From an uncultured Candidatus Planktophila sp. (GTDB lineage Bacteria; Actinomycetota; Actinomycetes; Nanopelagicales; Nanopelagicaceae), in NCBI GenBank assembly GCA_937864425.1, contig CALMJL010000110.1, forward strand, positions 1 to 36,933: a stretch of 36,933 nucleotides of DNA, given 5' to 3'. How positions within the stretch are numbered: the stretch's first letter is position 1; every line of letters begins with the position of its first letter. The notes below the pieces were generated by a model. That model did not search any database. It saw nothing but the letters and a program-made list of their open reading frames with translations, and was not told where the DNA came from. Made by a program: the position numbers and the translations under genes. Positions 21,465-30,742 of this stretch are shown in pieces.

Positions 21465-22933
21465 GCACTGCTGGAGATAGCTACGATCAACTTTTCGACG
21501 AACTGCTTCGCGAATCAGCAAAAGTTGCCGCGGATTTTGATGCAGAAGAGCAGAGTTATGAAGAAAGTGCTCAAGCTGATCTCGTTGATCGTCATGCGCT
21601 CAGGCGAGTTCAGGGATTTTCGACTCAACTTCAAGATATTTCAGAGGCTGAGTATCGCAAGCTACAACTGGAACGAGTCGTATTAGTTGGGGTCTGGACT
21701 GAGGGAAGTGCAGAGATGGCCGAGAATTCACTCGCTGAATTGAAGGCACTTGCCGAAACTGCAGGATCTGAAGTTCTCGATGGCCTAATTCAGCGACGCG
21801 ATAAACCGGATCCTGCTACCTATATTGGTTCAGGAAAAGTTCGCGAACTCCGTGAAATTGTAGTTTCTACTGGTGCTGACACCGTTGTATGCGATGGCGA
21901 ACTTTCACCGTCACAACTTCGTACCCTTGAGGATAAATTAAAGGTAAAGGTGGTGGATCGAGTTGCACTGATTCTCGACATCTTTGCACAACATGCAAAG
22001 AGCAAAGAAGGTAAGGCTCAAGTAGAGCTCGCTCAAATTGCTTATCTTCTTCCTCGTTTACGCGGTTGGGGAGATTCACTTTCTCGTCAGGTTGGTGGTC
22101 GTGCAGCTGGTGGCGCAGGTATCGGTGGCCGCGGACCGGGTGAGACAAAAATTGAAACTGATAGGCGGCGCATCCGCGACAAAATGGCAAAGTTACGTCG
22201 CGAAATTAAAGAGATGAAAACCGCACGCGATACCAAACGGCAGGAACGTCGACGATTTAATATTCCATCGGTTGCGATTGCTGGCTACACCAATGCTGGA
22301 AAATCATCGCTTCTCAATGCACTTACGGGGGCTGGGGTTCTTGTTGAAAATGCGCTCTTCGCAACGCTTGATCCCACCGTACGCAAATGTGAAACAGCTG
22401 AAGGCCGCGTCTACACATTGGCCGACACCGTTGGTTTTGTCAGACATCTGCCACATCAACTCGTAGATGCATTTAAATCTACGCTTGAAGAAGTAACGGG
22501 TTCAGATTTAATTGTCCATGTCGTTGATGGTTCCCACCCAGACCCCTTTGAACAAATTCGTGCAGTGCGCGAAGTTATTGCAGATATCGGTGGCGCAGAT
22601 ATTCCAGAGATTATCGCGATTAATAAAATTGATATTGCAAATCCAGAAGTTGTCATGGAAATTTTGCGAAAAGAGCCAAATAGCTATGCCTTCTCAGTTC
22701 GCACTAAATTTGGAATTGAAGGGTTAATTCATGCGATTGAAAAGTCGCTCCCACATCCTGCTGTTGAAATATCAGCAGTAATTCCGTATCACCGTGGTGA
22801 TTTAGTGAGTGCAATCCACGAAAGCGGTGAAATTTTGAGTGAGGATCATTTGGCTGAGGGAACTGCGATTCATGCCTATGTTGATGGGGGATTGGCTAAA
22901 GCCATCGAAAACGCAGCGCTTCCACCTCAATAA
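21461..22933 (+). CDS. hflX: GTPase HflX
   Basis: GGRGPGETKIETDRRRIRDKM, GYTNAGKSSLLNALTGAGV, DTVGFVRHLPHQLVDAFKSTLEEV; ATGA overlap with dapF. Confidence 0.95.
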   Translation: MSTAGDSYDQLFDELLRESAKVAADFDAEEQSYEESAQADLVDRHALRRVQGFSTQLQDISEAEYRKLQLERVVLVGVWTEGSAEMAENSLAELKALAETAGSEVLDGLIQRRDKPDPATYIGSGKVRELREIVVSTGADTVVCDGELSPSQLRTLEDKLKVKVVDRVALILDIFAQHAKSKEGKAQVELAQIAYLLPRLRGWGDSLSRQVGGRAAGGAGIGGRGPGETKIETDRRRIRDKMAKLRREIKEMKTARDTKRQERRRFNIPSVAIAGYTNAGKSSLLNALTGAGVLVENALFATLDPTVRKCETAEGRVYTLADTVGFVRHLPHQLVDAFKSTLEEVTGSDLIVHVVDGSHPDPFEQIRAVREVIADIGGADIPEIIAINKIDIANPEVVMEILRKEPNSYAFSVRTKFGIEGLIHAIEKSLPHPAVEISAVIPYHRGDLVSAIHESGEILSEDHLAEGTAIHAYVDGGLAKAIENAALPPQ

Positions 22934-22951
22934 ACCTCAAGAGAGAGGTTT
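22932..22951 (+). terminator. Short perfect hairpin overlapping the hflX stop codon
   Basis: AAACCTC-aagaga-GAGGTTT; 7-bp stem, 6-nt loop, no U-tract; may instead be a translational element. Confidence 0.4.
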
Positions 22952-23064
22952 CATGCGGAATAAATCCGACACGCCGAGTGTTGAGGTGCATAGAGAGGGT
23001 TGATGCGTCAATATTCGCGCAGGGCAACCGGCCTTTCTAGAAGAGTGGAAGTGAGGTGAGAACA

Positions 23065-23361
23065 GTGGCAACAGATTACGACACACCCCGAAAAACGGAT
23101 GAAGAACTTCACGAGGAATCGCTAGAAGAACTCAAAGCAAAGCGTGCAGAGGCTCAATCTGGTCAGATTGATGTTGATGAAGCAGAAGCTGCTGAGAATC
23201 TTGAACTTCCAGGTGCTGATTTATCAGGAGAGCAGTTGGCAGTACGAGTTGTACCTGTGCAAGTTGATGAGTTCACATGCTCACGTTGTTTCTTGATACA
23301 TCACATTACACAGCTCGCCAAAGGCGAAGGCGCTAAAGCTATCTGCAAAGAGTGCGCTTAA
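23065..23361 (+). CDS. DUF4193 family protein
   Basis: M(V)ATDYDTPRKTDEELHEESLEELKAKR...CSRCFLIHHITQLA...CKECA; GTG start with GAGGTGAG SD (ORF-track start 23056 is slightly upstream). Confidence 0.9.
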   Translation: MATDYDTPRKTDEELHEESLEELKAKRAEAQSGQIDVDEAEAAENLELPGADLSGEQLAVRVVPVQVDEFTCSRCFLIHHITQLAKGEGAKAICKECA

Positions 23362-23770
23362 GTTCCTCGTATTTTCGGGCGCTGATTAACCAATAAGGCG
23401 TTGGGTCTCTGTCATCGTCAAGGATGATCTGTACGCCCGTTGGAATCCAGAAGGCAATCGCTAGATAGGCGGCAGGATCTGCATCGCGGGTACGTAAGTT
23501 TCGCATGGAGACTTGATCGGCCAGTTTTACTTCCTTGATGTATCCAATCTCAATGTGGGCTTTACCAACGCGCAATTCTTTGCCATCAAAAACTATTTCT
23601 CGGCGCCAGGTAATTGCGATTGCAATGATGGCAATCGTTGCAGCGATCCACGCCAGAAGCGCGGTTTGATTATCAAAAGCAGCCCAGATTGCAATCACTA
23701 GCGACAACAGGAGAAAGTAGATGAAGCCAAGTAGCCACAGTGGAGGCCGAATGACTTCCCGAAAGGTCAT
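23339..23770 (-). CDS. DUF3093 family membrane protein
   Basis: 143 aa with two N-terminal TM segments; adjacent to DUF4193 and the dut cluster as in Mycobacterium (Rv2698/Rv2699c). Confidence 0.8.
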   Translation of the reverse strand: MTFREVIRPPLWLLGFIYFLLLSLVIAIWAAFDNQTALLAWIAATIAIIAIAITWRREIVFDGKELRVGKAHIEIGYIKEVKLADQVSMRNLRTRDADPAAYLAIAFWIPTGVQIILDDDRDPTPYWLISARKYEELKRTLCR

Positions 23771-23828
23771 GCCCGCTAGATTATCGGTGAATTCTCACAA
23801 CGCACACTCCATGAAGTAATCTAACGAC
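23771..23828. promoter_or_regulatory. 58-bp divergent promoter region, leaderless on both sides (predicted)
   Basis: TAATCT-N6-ATG (+, 23817-23822) and TAATCT-N7-ATG (-, 23783-23778). Confidence 0.65.
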
Positions 23829-24413
23829 ATGAGTCGTGTAGCAAGTACTACCCCTCCCGATGGTGCAACGATTCCAGAACGTCATGCTCTCTCACCAAAA
23901 ACTGGCACTCAAATTCCATCACACTTCAAACATTGTTTTGGTTGTGGCGAGCTTCATCCCACAGGATTACATCTAGTAGCCCACGTTGGAGAAGGTGTTG
24001 ATATCACTGCTGAATTTATGGTGAGCGAAAATCACCAAGGAGCACCGGGCCTTGCTCATGGTGGACTACTTTCTTTAGCCTTTGATGAAGCGTTGGGAAA
24101 GTTGATGTGGTTATTACGTGCACCTGCTGTGACCGCGCGACTTGAAACGGATTTTCTCAAGCCGGTTCCCATCGGAACCAAACTTCACATCACAGCACGT
24201 ATTACTGGGCAAGTAAATCGAAAAGTGTATTCAGAAGCTGAAGGAAGATTGGGTGGGCCACAGGGGGACATTGCGGTAAGAGCAGCAGCGCTCTTTGTAA
24301 TTGTTCCCATGAAGCACTTTTTAGAGAATGCACCAGCTGAATATTTGGAGACGATGAAGAAGAATCCAGAACTACTTTCCTTTGTAGATCCAGAGTTTGA
24401 TATCAATCCATGA
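23829..24413 (+). CDS. PaaI-family (hotdog) thioesterase
   Basis: HCFGCGELHPTGLHL, GLAHGGLLSLAFDEALG, ARLETDFLKPVPIGTKL. Confidence 0.85.
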   Translation: MSRVASTTPPDGATIPERHALSPKTGTQIPSHFKHCFGCGELHPTGLHLVAHVGEGVDITAEFMVSENHQGAPGLAHGGLLSLAFDEALGKLMWLLRAPAVTARLETDFLKPVPIGTKLHITARITGQVNRKVYSEAEGRLGGPQGDIAVRAAALFVIVPMKHFLENAPAEYLETMKKNPELLSFVDPEFDINP

Positions 24414-24853
24414 ATAATCTTCAAGTTCTCATTACTCGTCTAGATCCAGATTTGCCGCTTCCAACGTATGCAAAGGGTGGAGATGCTGGAGCCGATATCG
24501 TCTCTCGTATTGATGTCACGCTAGCCCCCGGAGAACGAGCGCTCGTGCCCACGGGAATCTCGATAGCACTTCCCGATGGATATGTTGCGCTGGTGCATCC
24601 ACGATCTGGTTTAGCCATCAAACACGGGGTGACTATGGTCAATGCCCCGGGCACAGTTGATGCAGGTTTTCGAGGTGAACTGCAATGCATCATGATTAAT
24701 CACGATCCCAAGGAGAGCATTACCTTCAAACGAGGTGATCGAATCGCGCAACTAGTCTTTCAAAAAGTGGAGAGAGCAGAATTTATTGAGGTAGCTGAAT
24801 TACCAGGATCTGGTCGTGGGACCGGGGGATTTGGATCAACGGGGCGACAATGA
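24410..24853 (+). CDS. dut: dUTP diphosphatase
   Basis: KGGDAGADI, HPRSGLAIKHGVTMVNAPGTVDAGFRGE, RIAQLVFQKV, GRGTGGFGSTG. Confidence 0.96.
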   Translation: MNNLQVLITRLDPDLPLPTYAKGGDAGADIVSRIDVTLAPGERALVPTGISIALPDGYVALVHPRSGLAIKHGVTMVNAPGTVDAGFRGELQCIMINHDPKESITFKRGDRIAQLVFQKVERAEFIEVAELPGSGRGTGGFGSTGRQ

Positions 24854-25464
24854 GTCAGCACGAAGACCGCGAAAAGGTTTTACAAGCCTTTGGTGGAAAG
24901 AAAGGTTTGATTGATTCTGGAATTCCTGCCGTCATTTTTCTTGTCGTTTTTAATATTGCTGATGCGCTCAGACCCGCATTGATCTCGGCAATTGCAGTAT
25001 CGGCGCTACTGACATTGATTCGCCTCGCTCGTCGCGAGACTGTGCAACATGCAATGAGCGGATTTATCGGGGTGCTGATCTGCGCGTGGTTTGCAAACCG
25101 AACGGGTAATGCCAGCGATTTATACATTCCAAAATTACTTACCAACCTCGGCTACGGAACTGTCTATTTGATTGGCAATCTCGTGGGATGGCCAATCATG
25201 GGACTGGTGCTTGGACCAATACTTGGCGAGAATTTAAAGTGGAGAAATCATCCTGAGCGAAAGCGCGCCTACACATTAGCGAGCTGGCTTTGGGTTGCTA
25301 TGTTCTTTACCCGCATCGCTGTTCAATATCCAATTTATCGAACTGGCAATGTCAATCTATTAGGAACCGTAAATCTGGCGATGGGATATCCGCTATTTAT
25401 TGCAACCGCCTACGGAACCTGGCAAATCATTAAGAACGCTCCCGCGATTCCTACTGAGCGATAA
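24850..25464 (+). CDS. DUF3159 family membrane protein
   Basis: 204 aa multi-TM protein directly after dut; matches the actinobacterial dut-DUF3159 neighbourhood. Confidence 0.78.
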   Translation: MSQHEDREKVLQAFGGKKGLIDSGIPAVIFLVVFNIADALRPALISAIAVSALLTLIRLARRETVQHAMSGFIGVLICAWFANRTGNASDLYIPKLLTNLGYGTVYLIGNLVGWPIMGLVLGPILGENLKWRNHPERKRAYTLASWLWVAMFFTRIAVQYPIYRTGNVNLLGTVNLAMGYPLFIATAYGTWQIIKNAPAIPTER

Positions 25465-26110
25465 AGCAGCCTTTGAGCTGATTTTCGGCAGCAACGGATG
25501 CAACGAAGAGAAGTTCATCGCCAGCGGTAAATACATCACTTGGAGTAGGAGCAATAACACGTCCATCACGCACGATAGCGGCGAGAGATGCATCTTCGGG
25601 AAGTTCAACTTCTTCAACCGTTTTACCAATACAAATCGAGGAATCCGGCAATGTGATTTCTACGAGATTTGCTTGACCTTTTCTAAATGAGAAGAGGCGC
25701 ACGACATCGCCAACGCTGACAGCTTCTTCAACCAGCGCTGCGATGATACGTGGAGTTGATACTGCAACATCAACTCCCCATGATTGATCAAAGAGCCATT
25801 CATTCTTTGGATGATTGATACGTGCAACAACGCGCGGAACACCATATTCGGTCTTACCGAGGAGAGAAGTCACAAGATTCACTTTGTCATCACCGGTAGC
25901 AGCAACGAGAACCTGACAGGTATTGAGCTGAGCCTTATCAAGTGCAGCGATTTCGCAAGCATCTGCCAGTAACCATTCGGCATCAGGCACTGATTCAGTT
26001 TTAAGCGCTTTTGGATCTCGGTCAAGGAGCAATACTTGATGGCCATTGTCGAGCAATTCGCGAGCAATCGCACGGCCAACGTTTCCAGCACCAGCAATAG
26101 CAATTCTCAT
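25451..26110 (-). CDS. TrkA-type RCK K+ uptake regulatory protein (CeoB/CeoC-like)
   Basis: MRIAIAGAGNVGRAIARELLDNGHQVLLLDRD Rossmann motif plus C-terminal TrkA-C domain; paired with the adjacent paralogue. Confidence 0.88.
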   Translation of the reverse strand: MRIAIAGAGNVGRAIARELLDNGHQVLLLDRDPKALKTESVPDAEWLLADACEIAALDKAQLNTCQVLVAATGDDKVNLVTSLLGKTEYGVPRVVARINHPKNEWLFDQSWGVDVAVSTPRIIAALVEEAVSVGDVVRLFSFRKGQANLVEITLPDSSICIGKTVEEVELPEDASLAAIVRDGRVIAPTPSDVFTAGDELLFVASVAAENQLKGCFIAQ

Positions 26111-26113
26111 TCT

Positions 26114-26773
26114 CTATTTACCTGGCCCTTGCGACAGTGCAGATTCAGCAGTTTTCATCTTGGCATTTTCAATCATCATATGTACAAGATCTCCATCTTG
26201 CAGGACTGTCTGCGCATCCGGAGTTAAACCTTCGCCAAGCCGAGTAAGAAATGCGACGCGCGATTCAGAAGCCGCCTCAAGTTCGGAGAGTGGTCTTCCA
26301 TACCAATCGCGGTGCGGATGGACTTCAAGTAGTTGCACAGTTCCGGTTGCATCGCGCCATTCTGAACGAGTTCCTTCAGGAATGAGGCGTCGCAATATTT
26401 GATCGGTTGCCCAAATGACTGTCGCCACTGTTGGGATTCCAAGACGTTGATAAATTTCAGCACGACCTGGATCATAAATTCGCGCAACTACATTTGTGAC
26501 GCCAAAACTTTCGCGGGCAACACGCGCCGCCAAAATATTTGAATTATCGCCGTTGCTGACCGCAGCAAAAGCTTGAGCGCCTTCGATACCTGCTTCTAGC
26601 AAGGTATCGCGATCAAATCCGACACCTACAACTGTGCGACCTTTGAAATCTGGTCCCAATCGCCTAAATGCTTCTTTTGCCTGATCAATAACGGCAACTT
26701 CATGGCCCGCAGCTTCTAATTCGATAGCCAGCGATGATCCAACTCGTCCGCATCCCATGATGACCACATGCAC
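26114..26773 (-). CDS. TrkA-type RCK K+ uptake regulatory protein (second copy)
   Basis: MHVVIMGCGRVGSSLAIELEAAGHEVAVID Rossmann motif; GTG start. Confidence 0.88.
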   Translation of the reverse strand: MHVVIMGCGRVGSSLAIELEAAGHEVAVIDQAKEAFRRLGPDFKGRTVVGVGFDRDTLLEAGIEGAQAFAAVSNGDNSNILAARVARESFGVTNVVARIYDPGRAEIYQRLGIPTVATVIWATDQILRRLIPEGTRSEWRDATGTVQLLEVHPHRDWYGRPLSELEAASESRVAFLTRLGEGLTPDAQTVLQDGDLVHMMIENAKMKTAESALSQGPGK

Positions 26774-26831
26774 AAGGCAAACTTACTACTTTATTCAGGT
26801 ATGCGTGTGCACCTCTACTACGCTTGCCGTT
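26774..26831. promoter_or_regulatory. 58-bp divergent promoter region, leaderless on both sides (predicted)
   Basis: TACGCT-N7-ATG (+, 26819-26824) and TAAGTT-N6-GTG (-, 26785-26780); partial symmetry GGCAA/TTGCC. Confidence 0.6.
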
Positions 26832-28040
26832 ATGTCACCGCAGGAACGAAGCACATTAAGAGTCGGTGAACGAATTAACGTCACAATTGAGAAAATCGCT
26901 CATGGAGGACATTGCATAGCCCGACACGAAGGTGCAGTCATCTTTGTCCGCCATGCAATTCCCGGAGAAAACTGCACTGTTGAAATTACCAGTGTAGGAG
27001 CATCTTTTAATCGAGCTGATGTAGTAGAAGTTCACTCTACTTCTAGTGATCGAGTGAATGCACCTTGTTCATTTGCTCACCCCAATGGATGTGGAGGATG
27101 CGATTTCCAACATATCTCAGAGAGCCGGCAGCGAAAACTTAAGGCAGAGGTAATCAAAGAACAGTTTTCTCGTATTGCGAAGATGGATATTGAGATTGAT
27201 GTTGAGGAGGTAGGTCCTTCGCTTGGGTGGCGAACCCGTTGCATCGCTCATGTCTCCGCTCAAGGAAAAATTGGTTTCTATCAATCTCGTAGCCACACAG
27301 TCGTAGAAATTTCAAAGTGCCCAATTCTCGCGCCACAACTGCAATTTGAAGAATTGGCCAAGTCCCAATTTACTCCGCAGGCAACTTTAGAAATCGCAAC
27401 CTCGAATACAGGCGAACGTACCGTTGCTCTCAATGAAAAAGATTCTCGCCACAAGGTGATTCAGGGTTCTGAAATATTGCACCATAAAGTCGCTTCAAAA
27501 AATTTGGAAGCCCACTACCAATCTTTCTGGCAGAGCCATATAAGCGCTCCAGAAGTATTAACCAAATGTGTTCTCGAATTTGCTGAAGTACAAAGCGGAG
27601 ATCAAATATTGGATCTTTATGGCGGAGTTGGTCTCTTCACTTCTGTCCTCATCGACCGCATTGGGTCCAGTGGCTCGATCACGCTCGTTGAGGGAAGCAG
27701 GCGAGCCACTGCAGATGGACTCAGAAACTTTGCAGATTATTCGAATATCAAAGTTGTTACTGGTGATGTTTCCAAAATCTTGCCAAGAATTGCCAGCGCC
27801 GATGTCATCATCCTTGATCCGCCGCGAGAGGGAGCAGATAAATCTGCACTCACCGAAATGATTCGCATGCGCCCACGACGCATCGTCTATGTCTCTTGCG
27901 ATCCAGCTTCGCTTGCTCGAGATGCGCGCATATTGCACGATGCCGGTTTTCCACTCGCGAAACTGCGCGCTTTTGACCTCTTTCCCATGACCCACCACAT
28001 CGAATGTGTTGCACTTTTTACATCAGATAAGGTATCTTGA
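26832..28040 (+). CDS. Class I SAM-dependent RNA methyltransferase, TRAM + 4Fe-4S (TrmA/RlmCD-like)
   Basis: N-terminal TRAM-like region, CSFAHPNGCGGCDFQH cluster, LDLYGGVGLFTSVL, ILDPPREGAD, YVSCDPASLARD. Start moved from 26757 to ATG 26832. Confidence 0.9.
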   Translation: MSPQERSTLRVGERINVTIEKIAHGGHCIARHEGAVIFVRHAIPGENCTVEITSVGASFNRADVVEVHSTSSDRVNAPCSFAHPNGCGGCDFQHISESRQRKLKAEVIKEQFSRIAKMDIEIDVEEVGPSLGWRTRCIAHVSAQGKIGFYQSRSHTVVEISKCPILAPQLQFEELAKSQFTPQATLEIATSNTGERTVALNEKDSRHKVIQGSEILHHKVASKNLEAHYQSFWQSHISAPEVLTKCVLEFAEVQSGDQILDLYGGVGLFTSVLIDRIGSSGSITLVEGSRRATADGLRNFADYSNIKVVTGDVSKILPRIASADVIILDPPREGADKSALTEMIRMRPRRIVYVSCDPASLARDARILHDAGFPLAKLRAFDLFPMTHHIECVALFTSDKVS

Positions 28041-28050
28041 CGTCAAGATA
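28033..28050. promoter_or_regulatory. 18-bp perfect palindrome upstream of acnA (candidate operator)
   Basis: TATCTTGACGTCAAGATA is identical to its reverse complement; 20 bp before the acnA ATG. Confidence 0.65.
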
Positions 28051-28070
28051 TCTCGGAAAGCGAGCTCGCC

Positions 28071-30728
28071 ATGAGCAAGAACTCACTCGGCACAAAGAAG
28101 AATCTCACCGTATCTGGTCAGTCATATGAAATTTTCGATATTTCGCAGGTCGCCGGAGCTGCTGATCTACCCTTTTCATTAAAGGTACTTCTTGAAAATT
28201 TGCTTCGCACCGAAGATGGCGCAAATATCACTGCAGAGCACATCACAGCGCTAGCGCAATGGGATCCATCTGCAGAACCTGATACTGAAATTCAATTTAC
28301 TCCCGCACGAGTCGTGATGCAGGACTTCACTGGAGTTCCATGTGTCGTTGATCTTGCCACGATGCGCGAAGCAATCGTTGATTTAGGGGGAGACCCTGCC
28401 AAGGTAAATCCGCTAGCACCTGCTGAATTGGTGATTGATCACTCAGTGATTGCTGATGTTTTTGGTACAAAAGATTCTTTTGAAAAGAATACCGACATTG
28501 AATACGAACGTAATCGCGAACGTTATCGCTTCTTGCGTTGGGGACAAGGCGCCTTTGATGAATTTAAAGTAGTTCCTCCTGGAACTGGCATTGTGCATCA
28601 AGTAAATATTGAGTACTTAGCTCGTGTTGTCATGGTGCGCAATGTTGATGGAGTTAACCGCGCTTATCCAGACACCGTTGTAGGTACAGATTCACACACA
28701 ACCATGGTCAACGGATTAGGTGTGCTTGGGTGGGGAGTCGGCGGAATTGAAGCTGAAGCAGCTCTGCTTGGCCAACCTGTATCCATGCTGATCCCTCGTG
28801 TCGTTGGATTTAAATTGTCAGGCGAACTTCCAGTTGGAACGACTGCAACGGATATGGCGCTCACCATTACAGAGATGCTTCGCAAACATGGCGTCGTTGG
28901 GAAATTTGTGGAATTTTATGGCCCTGGAGTTGTTTCAGTTCCGATGGCTAACCGAACCACTATTGGAAATATGTCACCAGAGTATGGATCCACGTGTGCC
29001 ATCTTCCCTATTGATGATGAAACTTTGCGCTATCTGAAACTTACTGGTCGAAGTGCAGAACAAGTTGCCCTGGTCGAGCAATACGCCAAAGCGCAGGGCA
29101 TGTGGCATGACCCTGCCGCAACGCCGCGCTTTTCAGAACATATCGAACTTGATCTATCGACTGTGGTCTCTTCCATTGCTGGGCCAAAGCGTCCACAAGA
29201 TCGCATCTCGCTCACTCAATCTAAGAGTGCATTTGAAAAATCACTCCCAACCTATTTCACCGAAAAGACGGGCAAATCTTCCTATCCCGTGAAGGTGGGA
29301 GATACGGCAACCACCATTAAGAATGGTGATGTCGTCATTGCATCTATTACCTCATGTACAAATACTTCAAACCCTTCCGTCATGATTGGCGCTGCGCTGC
29401 TTGCCAAAAAAGCAGTGGAGAAAGGGTTACGTTCTAAGCCTTGGGTAAAAACAACGCTTGCACCGGGATCAAAAGTTGTTACTGATTACTACAACCGCGC
29501 GCAACTCACCCATTACATGGAAGAACTTGGATTTAACTTGGTGGGTTATGGGTGCGTGACATGTATCGGTAATTCAGGACCACTTCCTGTTGAAATAAGC
29601 AAGGCGGTCAATGAGAACGACCTTGCGGTATCAGCAGTGCTCTCTGGTAACCGCAATTTTGAAGGCCGCATTAGCCCTGATGTGAAGATGAATTATTTAG
29701 CTTCTCCACCACTTGTTGTTGCCTATGCTTTGGCCGGCACTATGAATCATGATTTTGAAAAGGATTCACTAGGCTCTGATAAAAATGGAAATCCAGTATT
29801 CCTTAAGGATATTTGGCCATCCGCTGCTGAAATCCAAGAAGTTATCGATTCATCTATTTCTTCAGAGATGTTTACTAAGGATTACGCAACGGTTTTTGAT
29901 GGAGATCACCGCTGGAAATCACTTGATACCCCAACAGGAAAAACATTTGAGTGGGATCCACAATCTACCTACGTCAGAAAACCTCCTTACTTCGAAGGAA
30001 TGCCAGCGCAACCAAGCCCTGTCACTGACATCAATGGTGCTCGAGTACTTGCTATCTTGGGAGATTCCGTCACTACGGATCACATCTCACCTGCCGGAAA
30101 TATCAAGGCCGATTCACCTGCCGGAAAATATTTAGAGGCGCATGGTGTTGCGCGAAAAGATTTCAATTCGTATGGATCTAGGCGCGGAAATCATGAAGTA
30201 ATGATTCGTGGAACTTTTGCCAACATTAGGTTGAAGAATTTATTACTCGATGGTGTAGAGGGCGGCTTTACTCGCAACTTCCTTGCTGGAGGCGAGCAAA
30301 CAACGATTTATGATGCATCGGTTGCATATCAAGCTGCCAATGTGCCGCTTGTCATTCTTGCAGGAAAAGAATATGGCTCGGGTTCATCACGAGACTGGGC
30401 GGCGAAAGGCACTGCACTACTTGGCGTGCGTGCCGTGATTGCCGAAAGTTTTGAGCGCATTCATCGATCTAATTTGATTGGAATGGGCGTTCTTCCACTT
30501 CAATTTAAATCAGGCGAAAGCGCTCAGTCACTTGGATTAAAGGGCGATGAAATCTTTTCAATCTCTGGAGTCACTGCACTTAACAATGGAGTTACTCCAA
30601 AGGAAGTGACAGTTACAGCAGGGGATAAGACCTTCACCGCCGTAGTGCGAATTGATACGCCAGGAGAGGCGGATTACTACCGCCATGGCGGCATCATGCA
30701 GTACGTGCTGCGCCAACTACGCGGCTAA
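28071..30728 (+). CDS. acnA: Aconitate hydratase A
   Basis: 885 aa; [72 protein letters not shown]. Confidence 0.97.
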   Translation: MSKNSLGTKKNLTVSGQSYEIFDISQVAGAADLPFSLKVLLENLLRTEDGANITAEHITALAQWDPSAEPDTEIQFTPARVVMQDFTGVPCVVDLATMREAIVDLGGDPAKVNPLAPAELVIDHSVIADVFGTKDSFEKNTDIEYERNRERYRFLRWGQGAFDEFKVVPPGTGIVHQVNIEYLARVVMVRNVDGVNRAYPDTVVGTDSHTTMVNGLGVLGWGVGGIEAEAALLGQPVSMLIPRVVGFKLSGELPVGTTATDMALTITEMLRKHGVVGKFVEFYGPGVVSVPMANRTTIGNMSPEYGSTCAIFPIDDETLRYLKLTGRSAEQVALVEQYAKAQGMWHDPAATPRFSEHIELDLSTVVSSIAGPKRPQDRISLTQSKSAFEKSLPTYFTEKTGKSSYPVKVGDTATTIKNGDVVIASITSCTNTSNPSVMIGAALLAKKAVEKGLRSKPWVKTTLAPGSKVVTDYYNRAQLTHYMEELGFNLVGYGCVTCIGNSGPLPVEISKAVNENDLAVSAVLSGNRNFEGRISPDVKMNYLASPPLVVAYALAGTMNHDFEKDSLGSDKNGNPVFLKDIWPSAAEIQEVIDSSISSEMFTKDYATVFDGDHRWKSLDTPTGKTFEWDPQSTYVRKPPYFEGMPAQPSPVTDINGARVLAILGDSVTTDHISPAGNIKADSPAGKYLEAHGVARKDFNSYGSRRGNHEVMIRGTFANIRLKNLLLDGVEGGFTRNFLAGGEQTTIYDASVAYQAANVPLVILAGKEYGSGSSRDWAAKGTALLGVRAVIAESFERIHRSNLIGMGVLPLQFKSGESAQSLGLKGDEIFSISGVTALNNGVTPKEVTVTAGDKTFTAVVRIDTPGEADYYRHGGIMQYVLRQLRG

Positions 30729-30742
30729 TCTAGACTTACGGC

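Noticed and set aside
27558-27998. 146-aa antisense ORF in the RNA methyltransferase gene
   Set aside because: No motif; fully covered by a conserved CDS on the other strand.
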